A DNA stretch of 64,000 nucleotides from the NCBI GenBank assembly GCA_963989385.1, contig OZ022501.1, positions 23,026,102-23,090,101 of the forward strand, read 5' to 3'. How positions within the stretch are numbered: position 1 is the stretch's first letter; each line of letters opens with the position of its first letter. The DNA comes from Ctena decussata. Lineage: Eukaryota; Mollusca; Bivalvia; Lucinida; Lucinidae. A program made the translations under genes and the position numbers. Positions 42,374 to 51,532 of this stretch are shown one piece after another. Below the pieces are notes generated by a model. That model ran no database searches. It was not told where the DNA came from and saw only the letters and a list, made by a program, of their open reading frames with translations.

Positions 42374-45300
42374 TTATATAAGTGTTGTATTGTAATCAGT
42401 TTTCATAATTATTTCAATGAAATTTGACAAGTTTCTTTGAGTTGTTGCATTTTGATTGTTCATCAATTCATTAAACTTTAAGATGTTTGGGTATCGTGTA
42501 AAGTAGGGTTGTATAAATTTTTTCCTTTGTTCAGTAAAAAATACGCATTTCATTATGTAGTGAAATTCATCGCCTACTTCAAAACCACAGAGATTACAAA
42601 TTCTTTCATTTACTGGTTTAGATTGCCAGCGTCCCAATTCGACTGGTAGCTTATGATTTCTGGTTCTGAAAGCAGTTAATATTCTGCAAAGTTTATTTGG
42701 CAAGTTTTTGAAATAGTTATTTATACCAAATTCATTTTTGATTAATCTATAATTTATGCCACTTGTTGATTTATTTAAAAGTGAATCCCATTTTTGTAAA
42801 AATTGATCTCTAATTTTTTGCTTGAAAGCTTGGCAAAACCATTTCTTGTTTATTTCACTTTGGGACATCCATACATTTCCGAAACCGTTTGTGACTATCA
42901 GATTTTTTATGTTACCGATCCAGTTAGATTTGCATTTTCCTTGTTCGTTTAAACTATAAATAATTTGATAAACCATTGTTGATAATTTATTGCTATTAAA
43001 ATCTAGTAATTTAGTCCAGAACGAAACCATCCTGGCTTTGATATCAACTTCTAACGGATAAATGCCAAGCTCTCCATAAACCATATATGATGGAGTCGAT
43101 TTTTTCAGTTTAAGAATATGTTTAAAGAATTTTAATTGGACTCTTTCAATAATGTCTAAATTCCCACTGCCCCAGATTTCACAACCATAGAGTAACACTG
43201 GTTTTATCATTTTGTTGAACAAATCAATTTGCATGTTAATTGGTAAATTCAGTGTCCTAGTTTTCCTTAGGAGAGAAAACATTGCATTGTTAGCTTGTTC
43301 TGCAATATGCTTTTTACAATTCAGATAAGATCCACTTCTAGACAAGAAAATGCCTAAATATTTATACTCGTTTACTAGGTCTAACTCTACTCCGTTATAG
43401 TAAAAGTGGTAGTTTTTGGGATATCTGCCAGCACCGAAGACTAAAATTTTTGTTTTGGAAATATTCACAGTCAGTTTCCATGTGTCGCAATATTGCTGAA
43501 ATTTGTTTAACATATATTGTAAGTCCTCCTTGGTATTGCTAAATAAAACTGTGTCATCTGCAAAAAGTATGATAAAAATCTTTAGGTATGCGTATATATT
43601 GTTGTCATTTGTTTCACAGCTTACGCCATCAGCTTTATTCAAGTGGAAAAAATGCTCTAAATCATTTAAATAAAGGGAGAATAATACGGGGGACAGATTT
43701 TCCCCCTGACGAACCCCTTTGCAACATGGGAAGAATGCGGATGAGCCTTCCTGAGTAGATATTCGAGATTTTATATTGTTATACATATTTTTAATGAAAT
43801 TTAAACACTTTCCATTAACCATGTAATCTGTAAGTTTTGACCATAAACCACCCCTCCAAACGTTATCAAATGCTTGCTGAAAATCAATGAAAGAGCAAAA
43901 AAGTTTTTTACTATTTGATTTAGACATTTCCATCAGGCTTTGTATAACAAATAGATTATCTAGCGTAGAAAATCCTTTACGAAACCCTGACTGGCAGGAG
44001 CTTATAACTTCATATTTTTCGACAAAATTACTTATTCTTGTGTTTATTATTGATGTAAAAAGTTTACCGAGACAGCTTAGTAAAGTTATAGGTCGGTAAT
44101 TTTCAGGCAAACTTTTATTTCCTTTATTTTTATATATGGGTAAAATATCACCTAGGGCCCAACTCTCTGGCACGATGCCTTTTTCAAATAGAATATTGAA
44201 TAGTTTTAAGTAAATTGGTAAAAATATATGTATTGTGTTTTTAATGTGTTCATTAAGAACGTTATCAATACCCGGGCTTTTGTTATTTTTTAGCATTTTA
44301 ACAGCAGATAAGATTTCTTGGGTATTTATTGGTTGATTTATTTCTTCGTTTATAGCTGCAAAATCATCTATATTAGACGTAGAATTATTTGCGTTTTGAT
44401 TACTTTCACTGCACTCGACGTTTTCACCGAGACTAGAATTTAGGGATTTAAAATAGGTATATAGTTCTTTTAATGGGGGTTTTGTCTCTTTCGATTTATC
44501 AACTGAATTTATGAGTTTCCAAAATTCGCGTGGATTAGATGTTTTTAATGTTTTCAATTTATTTATTCTGTCGTTTTTAAATTTTTTAATGCTTTGTGCA
44601 ATCGTGTTTTTGTATTCCTTGCTTACCATTTTCAGTATATTTTTATAATAAGGACTTTTATATTTATTGTATTTTTTTCTTATGCTGTGATACCTGTTCC
44701 TTGCTGTTTTACATTCAAAACTGAACCATTGTTTATGTCGATGATTATTTGTTTGTGCTAAATTCTTTTTGACTCCAAAAGTGTTTTTTGCATTTGAAAC
44801 GAATATATTTTCAATGCGACTTGTTATCGTATTTATGTCCTGAGCTGTACAATCTTGAGCTTGAAAAGAATCAAGCTTAGAATTAATGTCCTCAAGATCC
44901 TGTAAACTCATGTTTTCAACAAATATATCCTTTTTAGTGTCGTCCCATAATCTGACTTTCGGGGTTGAGAGAGTATTTTCTTTACGGATCAAGTGTTTCG
45001 TTTTCGGGTCAAGTATGTCAATAGATAAGGAAAGCGGACAATGAGCATCTGAGTACAGGCTATTAAACTCAAGAATTTCAAAAGAACTGATCATTTCAAA
45101 ATTATATGCTGAAGTTAAAATGTAGTCAACAACACTACTGTCTTTACATGTCAGTTTCGGTGATATATAATCCATACCAAATCTACCATTGAGCATGAAA
45201 ATATTGTTATATTTACAAAATTCTACGAGCTGGGAACCATAAACATTCGTAATAAGATCAACGCTATTTCTCTGTAGCGGAATGTTATTACTCTCAAACC

Positions 45301-45571
45301 TATCTAATATATTCAAATTTTCCAAGTACAGTTCATTGTTTCCTTGCATTTCGCTTATAAACTCATCGCATTTTACATAATCACTGGCAACGCCCGTTCT
45401 GGAATTAAAATCACCGAGGAGAAAAATATTTTTACTTTCCGCAATATATTTATCAATATCTGTTTGGATTTCGAGGTACGGATCTGTATGTGCAAATTTA
45501 GAGCCGATCGGTGGAATATAGACTATTCCGCAATACAAATCATTATCAAATATAATTGACCTACCTGTATT
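42374..45571 (-). CDS. LINE endonuclease/reverse transcriptase, 5'-truncated ORF
   Basis: The open frame has about 1,065 codons. It follows a TGA at 45572-45574 and has no ATG start at the expected site; numbering from the codon at 45538, the C-terminal half of an AP endonuclease has LLGDFNSRTG (41-49) and SDAHCPL (163-169). The first roughly 100 endonuclease residues are missing. The reverse transcriptase spans about 460-730: ENYRPITLLS (479-488), the catalytic Asp in IDFQQAFD (552), GVRQGENLSPVLF and FADD (659-662, Asp 661/662). The C-terminus has a C-x2-C-x8-H-x4-C knuckle (981-998). Uninterrupted reading suggests a young copy, but 5' truncation makes it unlikely to be autonomous. The clade is not assigned. 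Confidence 0.9.
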   Translation of the reverse strand, partial: NTGRSIIFDNDLYCGIVYIPPIGSKFAHTDPYLEIQTDIDKYIAESKNIFLLGDFNSRTGVASDYVKCDEFISEMQGNNELYLENLNILDRFESNNIPLQRNSVDLITNVYGSQLVEFCKYNNIFMLNGRFGMDYISPKLTCKDSSVVDYILTSAYNFEMISSFEILEFNSLYSDAHCPLSLSIDILDPKTKHLIRKENTLSTPKVRLWDDTKKDIFVENMSLQDLEDINSKLDSFQAQDCTAQDINTITSRIENIFVSNAKNTFGVKKNLAQTNNHRHKQWFSFECKTARNRYHSIRKKYNKYKSPYYKNILKMVSKEYKNTIAQSIKKFKNDRINKLKTLKTSNPREFWKLINSVDKSKETKPPLKELYTYFKSLNSSLGENVECSESNQNANNSTSNIDDFAAINEEINQPINTQEILSAVKMLKNNKSPGIDNVLNEHIKNTIHIFLPIYLKLFNILFEKGIVPESWALGDILPIYKNKGNKSLPENYRPITLLSCLGKLFTSIINTRISNFVEKYEVISSCQSGFRKGFSTLDNLFVIQSLMEMSKSNSKKLFCSFIDFQQAFDNVWRGGLWSKLTDYMVNGKCLNFIKNMYNNIKSRISTQEGSSAFFPCCKGVRQGENLSPVLFSLYLNDLEHFFHLNKADGVSCETNDNNIYAYLKIFIILFADDTVLFSNTKEDLQYMLNKFQQYCDTWKLTVNISKTKILVFGAGRYPKNYHFYYNGVELDLVNEYKYLGIFLSRSGSYLNCKKHIAEQANNAMFSLLRKTRTLNLPINMQIDLFNKMIKPVLLYGCEIWGSGNLDIIERVQLKFFKHILKLKKSTPSYMVYGELGIYPLEVDIKARMVSFWTKLLDFNSNKLSTMVYQIIYSLNEQGKCKSNWIGNIKNLIVTNGFGNVWMSQSEINKKWFCQAFKQKIRDQFLQKWDSLLNKSTSGINYRLIKNEFGINNYFKNLPNKLCRILTAFRTRNHKLPVELGRWQSKPVNERICNLCGFEVGDEFHYIMKCVFFTEQRKKFIQPYFTRYPNILKFNELMNNQNATTQRNLSNFIEIIMKTDYNTTLI

Positions 45572-45943
45572 TCATGAATGCAATAAGTATACATGCACTA
45601 TATCATGGTCAGACATTTGAGAGAAAGCTACTGTTTTTATCTGGTCTACCTTACAATTTGAGAAAGAGTTGGAACAAATAATTGCTAGGTCGCTCTTTTT
45701 AACTCATCAAATAATCTTCAGAGCTAAGTACATTTTCAAGAACAGATTTTATTTTTTAGATTTCTGCGCAGAAAATTACCCTTTGATCTTTCCATATAAA
45801 ACATTTTTCTAAACAGCATGTACCTATAGTTTGTATTTCAAACTGTAGAAGACAACAAAAATAAGAAATCTGCTAACTTTCGGGGAGATACGATCATTTT
45901 TATAGTTTTATTCAGATCTTTGTATATGCCACAAATCACCACC

Positions 45944-46077
45944 TTAAAAGGTAGCTAAGGGTCTAGTCTACCTCCATGCGGACAGCGAAGACTGATCAGA
46001 CTTGGCACATGCCCAGGCTGATCTGAGTCTGCGCTGGGCGTACCACTACTTTGTTGCTTTTCTCGTGTCGCGGCTCA
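45944..46077. mobile_element. GAGCCGCG-TIR MITE, right half
   Basis: This continues 40089-40192 after the TTAA duplication, ending GTGTCGCGGCTCA. Confidence 0.95.
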
Positions 46078-46109
46078 GTTATGTAAGCAGTGGTACTGGC
46101 AATGAGCAG

Positions 46110-46320
46110 TGACTGCTAACTTAATATTTTCTTCTTCTTTTTTTTTTTTTTTTTTTTTGAGAAGGGAAGAACCGAGAAAAAAAGAATTTCTTCTGTCCTC
46201 TTCGAAGTGGACAGGAGGCGTACAAACCCGGTACCAGGAGGTACGAGTTATGGATTCGTTCCCTTGAGCCTTCTGGGGATAGCGTTTTGAGAATTGTACA
46301 AAAAGGGAACTGAAAATTTC
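46110..46320. repeat. Dispersed repeat R, copy 2
   Basis: A T-rich run is followed by CTCTTCGAAGTGGACAGGAG, CCCGGTACCAGGAGG and GATTCGTTCCCTTGAGCC, shared with the copies near 9890, 49715 and 55966. Confidence 0.6.
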
Positions 46321-46719
46321 CTTTGAAAACGCATATCTCTGTTTTTGACTATAAATGGACGGACACACGGCGCCAAGTGTGTGCAACTATGGTTACGTAC
46401 CGTTGAGCCACTTGGGTAACGTCGATACGAGAATTGAACAGAACAGAACATTTGACTATTAAGTTGTTAACCACTGATCTATCTCAATTACACAGCAATT
46501 TTGAAAAGGTTAATGTCTCCCACTGTTGTTTCCTTTACACGGACGATCCGTCAAATAATGCTGTATCATTCAAATATTACATTTTGCATAATGTATTGAT
46601 GGAAAAATAGAAACCTCTCGATCGGTTGTCACGTGTTGTTCTTTTCCAATTTCTGCACTTGATCATGTTGAAAGGGCAATGTAGACAAGATTGTCTGCCC
46701 TATCAGGAATGGTTATTTG
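46321..46719. other. Unassigned sequence
   Basis: No gene is recognised. The minus-strand frames here are short and overlap repeat R. Confidence 0.5.
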
Positions 46720-46840
46720 CGGTTTTGCAGCCCTTTCAACAGTATTTCTGTCCTATCGAGCCGGCGGAAGGGTGATAGTGAAAGAGTTTTAAAGTCTATT
46801 TGCAATTATCAATTTCCCGGTTAAAAGAATTCCGTCTCAC
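46720..46840 (-). repeat. SINE body fragment
   Basis: CCCTTTCAACAGTATTTCTG and GGCGGAAGGGTGATAGTGAA match the tail half of the 54415-54602 SINE. Confidence 0.5.
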
Positions 46841-47070
46841 CCTGTCGTGGAACTTTTAAAGCTCAGATATACTATTTTAACAATACTAAGTCTGCTCTTA
46901 CTGTAAAACACTTATATTTAGCGGTAACTGATTTTTGGCGATATTTGCGGTTAAAGCAAAAAGCGCTAAAATATAAGTCCGCCAAATATGACTTTCAGTA
47001 CGTTTACAAACGCACAGCAGAACAGAGGTTAAGATAAAAAGAAAAATATTTTCTGTATACCGTCCCAATA

Positions 47071-47142
47071 AACTATACATTGTGGCATCATATTAGAATC
47101 GCCTCGAATGAGGCGATCCTAAAGATGCCAAAATGTATAGTT
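47071..47142. repeat. Hairpin element AACTATACATTGTGGCATC
   Basis: The outer arms AACTATACAT and ATGTATAGTT, GGCATC/GATGCC and an inner stem AATCGCCTCG/GAGGCGAT meet at AAT. It is an almost pure 72-base palindrome. Confidence 0.65.
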
Positions 47143-47579
47143 AAATAGAAAATCGAATCGAAATTCGAATAAGAGAATCTCTTGTGAGTTTTTGTTTTAT
47201 CTTCCACCTATCTGCAGTCAAGGTCACGTTTCACTGGGCTATATTGCAAGGCCCAGATTTGGTTCAAGAGATACGCAAAAAATATGCACTTCAATAAAGT
47301 GATCGTGATTAAAATCTCGTGGTTTTACCCATAAATATTTAGCCCAAATAAAAACATTTTCTTGAATATATTCGTTCGACCTTACAGTAAGTGTATATAA
47401 ACAAAGGAGACAATACAATATCAATCCATGATCAGTCATATTGTCGCCATGTTGTCAATTTTCTGTTACCATAGTTATCCTAGATATTCGGACACCGTCG
47501 CCAAATGTGTTAGGCCTAAATATCCTATAAATTAGAACAAGTTGTTTTACAAATCGGTGAGGAAGCAACATTTGTTGCC
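47143..47579. other. Unassigned sequence
   Basis: I see no gene or repeat. Confidence 0.5.
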
Positions 47580-47648
47580 AAGGCAAACAGCGCAGACTCT
47601 TATCAGACTGCTCCTTAGGAGCAGTCTGATCTGGGTATGCGCTGTTCA
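47580..47648. repeat. CAGACTGCTCC hairpin
   Basis: AACAGCGCAGACTCTTATCA and TGATCTGGGTATGCGCTGTT enclose GACTGCTCCTTAGGAGCAGTC. A relative with the same loop stem is at 48505-48572. Confidence 0.7.
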
Positions 47649-48504
47649 TTATTGCTGTCCCACATTTAGGGTCATCACGGTACGAAAAGAAATGATTTTA
47701 TAATTTCATAATTCTTGTGCATGCCCTTAAGTACATTTTAAGACATGACAATAAATTATTACAATTGCACTCATCGTACACAAGGGCAAGAAGTAGGATT
47801 TAGTTTTCTTTTAAAAATATACATTAATACCTGCCATACCCCTCCCCAACCCGGAACTGTTCTGAATAACAATTTTTTCTTTACCGTGAAGAGTCAGGAA
47901 TAACAGATGGAACTACAAGCAGAAACACATCTCCGTCTGAATGATACCAAAAGGATACACCCTCCATGCTTTTCCCGCCATTTTTACTAAACGGAACAAC
48001 TATTGTGACTTCCTGTTTGCTACCTGGTACTTCCCTAAGACTGGTCCGGGAAGGAAAAGCCGGCTCAATCGTCCGTCGTCGCCTATCGTCGTCCGCCCGT
48101 CCGTCAATATTTTCCAACAATCGTCTTTTTTTTTCGTCTTTTTATTGTCTTTAGTTCTACTGTAGTTTCTGCGGTAAACGGTGCCTCCGGGAACATAATT
48201 TCCTGGAATTAAGTAGTTATTCTTGCGATTGGTGGATATGAGAAATAGACTTTTATAGGATTACGTGAAGAAATTAATTTGGTTGTCCTCTTGCAATTTC
48301 TTCTCGTTTAAATGAAATTTAGGAAGAAAGAAAGGAAATCATCAAAGGATGGTGAAAACAGTGAAACAATGACATTTGGAGAAATTCACCTAACACCGTA
48401 AAAAGAAATAGAAAATATGGGACACCAAATAATTACGAAAAAAGGCATAAAATGGAACAGTTTTTTATTCAAAAGTAATTAATCTAAAAGGTGCAGATGG
48501 AATG
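47649..48504. other. Unassigned sequence with a diverged repeat
   Basis: 47965-48110 (AACGGAACAACTATTGTGAC, TTCCTGTTTG, GTCCGCCCGTCCGTC) is weakly similar to 4395-4440 and looks like a dispersed repeat. No gene is recognised. Confidence 0.4.
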
Positions 48505-48572
48505 GCAAACAGTGTAGACCTTGATCAGACTGCTCCTTCAGGAGCAGTCTGATAATGGTCTGCACTGTTTGT
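48505..48572. repeat. CAGACTGCTCC hairpin, second copy
   Basis: GGCAAACAGTGTAGACCTTG pairs with ATGGTCTGCACTGTTTGTC around CAGACTGCTCCTTCAGGAGC. Confidence 0.7.
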
Positions 48573-49410
48573 CCAGATCTGTCTGTCGCAGAGCTTGATG
48601 TTTTACGGTAAACTCGAAAACCAATATTCTGTCTTTACAAAAACGAGGGCTCGGCATGCAAAACTGACATTTCTTTTGATTTGTTTTAGGAAATGGAACA
48701 TAATTTGCTTATCATAATTTACTGTAATTTACGTTGTATGAGTCAATTATTGAGGTTGTGAAATAGATGCGGATGCAGTGATGCCGATGACTGATACTAG
48801 ATTTAATTTTTGGATATCCCAAACGCTTTTTTTTTCATTTGGCAAACAATGATATAACTCACAAAAGCAAGTTATACAGCAATGAAAAATAATGAGCAAA
48901 TCATGGTGAAATGGTACATATAGGACAATTCGACGACAGAATTCGGAATGTTTAGAGTTTATTGCTAACTGCCTGAAGATAGTACAGTAACATTCACAAA
49001 GGATTTCTGGCTCAAACAAGTCTTTGATAGGTTTGGTTCATTCACAAATACTTCTTTATTTAATCCACCCAGTCCTTAGGAAGACTAAAAATTGTATTGG
49101 TATAAAAACCAATGACAGAACTATCGCCACACATACAATACCAATTCAGGTCAAAACACTCTTAAGATATAGAGCCAGTTTTGGACGCCAAGGGTGTAAA
49201 GTTAGGGTGAGGATCGTATTTTAACTAAGTAGTACATTAACGCACGACGAAATTATCTAGAGCGTACGACGAAATTTTCGTCTTAAAAAAAAGAAAAAAA
49301 AAGTTTTATCCACGCAGTATCATATCGAAAATTCAAGAATTAGACGACAAAGGGCATAGATCCAAAGGAGTCGGCCCACCTGGGTATATGCTGCTTGCAA
49401 ATTCAACTAC
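48573..49410. other. Unassigned AT-rich sequence
   Basis: No coding or RNA feature is seen. Confidence 0.5.
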
Positions 49411-49608
49411 AGTCAACTGTCGATATCTCAAAGTATCCTCTTGTTTCAAGAATATAGTTTGGACATATTTCCTATTTTTATTCACATTTCACGTCCTATT
49501 ATCTCAAACTACTGATATATCAAAGTGAATTTTCTGGGAACAGAAAATTTACTTTGAGATATCAGTAGTTTGAGATGAATTTCGACTTTGAGATATCGAT
49601 AGTTGACT
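49411..49608. mobile_element. Foldback MITE AGTCAACTGTCGATATCTCA
   Basis: The right end is its inverse (TTTGAGATATCGATAGTTGACT), and inner arms repeat the TATCTCAAACTACTGATATA theme around CTGGGAACAG. There is no coding content. Confidence 0.8.
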
Positions 49609-49714
49609 TTTTCAATTTTTTTGGCGCTTGTTGTTAGCAGAGTATACATTTTGTAAATAGGCCTGTTGAGCGGAACAAAATTAATCATCGCAATCAAGTT
49701 CTCCCCGCTTTGAA

Positions 49715-49980
49715 TTAGAGGACACGGACAGACTCAGTGCCAGGCAGGGGTGGATCAAGAAATTTGGAAAGGGAGTTCAAATTAGTTGAGGGGGAGGGGG
49801 GGGGGGTCGATTTGTGCAGTTTGACAATTTTTTCTGAAATTCCCCATGAAAATGAAATAATTAAGTCTGAAGAAGGGGTTCGTTTGAACCCCCCCCCCTC
49901 CCCCCGAACCCCCTCTGGATCCGCCACTGCCGGGAGATGGAATGGATTCGTTCCGCTGAGCTTTTGTGGAAAATCATCAT
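49715..49980. repeat. Dispersed repeat R, copy 3 (with internal insertion)
   Basis: GGACACGGACAGACTCAGTG and GCCAG open the repeat. A G-rich/C-rich foldback (about 49745-49930) follows, then GGGAGATGGAATGGATTCG and TTCCGCTGAGC resume. The SINE at 49981-50244 is inserted at its end. Confidence 0.6.
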
Positions 49981-50244
49981 TGTTTGTTTTTGTTTAACGT
50001 CCACGGTAAACAGCTATGGTCATGTCGGGACGGTCAATTAACCTAACCACACTATTCCTGGGCAGGCTTAGACCTTCTAAGCGGTTAACCAGTACTAAGT
50101 GCACTTACTTTCACCAGTAACTGACAACTGCCCTTCTTGAATCTGCGGAAGGAAAAATGAAAGTATGTGGCCAGACTAGGTATCGAACCCAGGACCTCCG
50201 GCTTATAAGTCAGACGCCCTACCGACTGCGCTATGCTGCCCGGC
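49981..50244 (-). mobile_element. tRNA-derived SINE, second copy
   Basis: The minus strand starts at about 50240 with a tRNA-like head: TAGCGCAGTCGGTAGGGCG (A box), TTATAAG at the anticodon position and GGTCCTGGGTTCGATACC (B box). The body AAGAAGGGCAGTTGTCAGTT matches 8153-8765 without the MITE. Imperfect GGAAAATC(A/G)TCAT duplicates flank it (49968-49980, 50245-50257). Confidence 0.85.
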
Positions 50245-50347
50245 GGAAAATCGTCATGAGGAACAGGAAAAACTGGAGAGAAAGACAACAGATAATCAGA
50301 TTTTGTCCATATCCGCCTTGGCGAGAGGAGACCAGAACATATCATTT

Positions 50348-50588
50348 GAGCCATGACACGAGAAAACAAACAAAGTGGCTGTGCGCCCAGCGCAGACTCA
50401 GATCAGCCTGGGCATCCGCCCAGTCTGATCAGAGACTTCGCTGTCAGCATTGAGGTAGCTCAGTAAGAGCCTTAGCTATCCTTTAAGCGCAAAGTGAAGT
50501 CTCTGATCAGACTGGGCTGATGCCCAGACTGATCTGAGTCTGCGCTGGGCGCACAACCACTTTGTTGGTTTTCTCGTGTCGCGTCTCA
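50348..50588. mobile_element. GAGCCGCG-TIR MITE
   Basis: The left end GAGCCATGACACGAGAAAAC has one change. The centre is inverted relative to most copies (CATTGAGGTAGCTCAGTAAG). Confidence 0.85.
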
Positions 50589-51390
50589 TTTGATGTTTGT
50601 CAAAGGGCTATGATACAGCGCCATATTATAAGGGACGTCTTTTGATCTCCACGAGGTTTAATTTTGCTTAAAGGTGGTCACTTTGATGGAAATGAAATCG
50701 AAGACAAGTGCATCAATCTCATTTATTGTAAATTCATTCTAAACAAATACTCAAAAATGGCACATAGGGTTGCAGTATATGAGGGCGATAACTCATGGTC
50801 TAGCTGCATCATTCGAAACAAATAACATATTTACAAGGTGCGTTAATTATTTTCTCTGCATAGTACTAAATAAAATCAGTGGGTAACTGAAAAAAAAAAA
50901 GAAAGTGCTTCCTTTTCTAATTTTGCCATTAAATTCCGTAAAACTAAAACTAAAAATGAAAATAAAAAACAACAACAACAATTAGAACAGTTTCGTGCAA
51001 AGCCCAACATATTGAGTTGATCCAGGGCTTGCACCGTAAAAAGATCCCGTAAAGGGCTGAATTCACGAACCCTACATTTTGGCCCTGTAATTTCCCATTT
51101 TAGCAATATGTGAAATTTGTTTCGTTTTGTACGTTTTTATATTATACAATAGTTTGTCTCCACAATTAACCATGAAACATTTACCAGAATTGCCTTGGTT
51201 GTGATAGAGCTCTATCCAATCGGACCCCCTAACGTCTGAAATTTGTCATTTTTTCATATTTGCACATGTAGAAGTCAGTTGAAAAATATGAAGTCCCTCA
51301 TGCGACACCTTAATATTTGGCAGGATGACTTTTAAATGAATGAAGAATACCTCGTAAAAATTTGAAGGTGTCGAAGTTGGGACTTCATGG
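50589..51390. other. Unassigned sequence
   Basis: No gene is seen. TTAAAGGTGGTCA at 50668 resembles the end of element Y, but no partner end is visible. Confidence 0.45.
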
Positions 51391-51498
51391 TCTAACAAGT
51401 CGCCCAAGGGCAACGATCGCTCACCTGTCAGTATATGCTCAATTTATATAAAATTGGTAGTACTACAGTCCCAGTTGCTAGATACCAAGTTTCAAGGC

Positions 51499-51532
<34 letters not shown>

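Larger units (their letters stand above)
40193..45943. mobile_element. TTAA-flanked element Y with TIRs of about 240 bp, carrying a LINE
   Basis: Left end GGTGGTGATTATCACTG (40193) and right end inverse GGTGGTGATTTGTGGCA (45943) start inverted repeats recognisable to about 40440 and 45700; conserved blocks include AGATCAAAGGGTAATTTT and CGAAACTTAGCAGAT. TTAA is duplicated at 40189-40192 and 45944-45947. TTAA duplication suggests a piggyBac-like or Kolobok-like mobiliser. The interior consists of later insertions (LINE, foldbacks, GA repeats); no transposase is seen. Confidence 0.85.

Noticed and set aside
42374..45571. Bacterial group II intron or retron reverse transcriptase
   Set aside because: The AP-endonuclease half and the C-terminal CCHC knuckle are LINE features, and there is no intron RNA structure.
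50180..50240. A tRNA gene on the minus strand
   Set aside because: The same SINE body follows the tRNA-like head, and it is flanked by a duplication.
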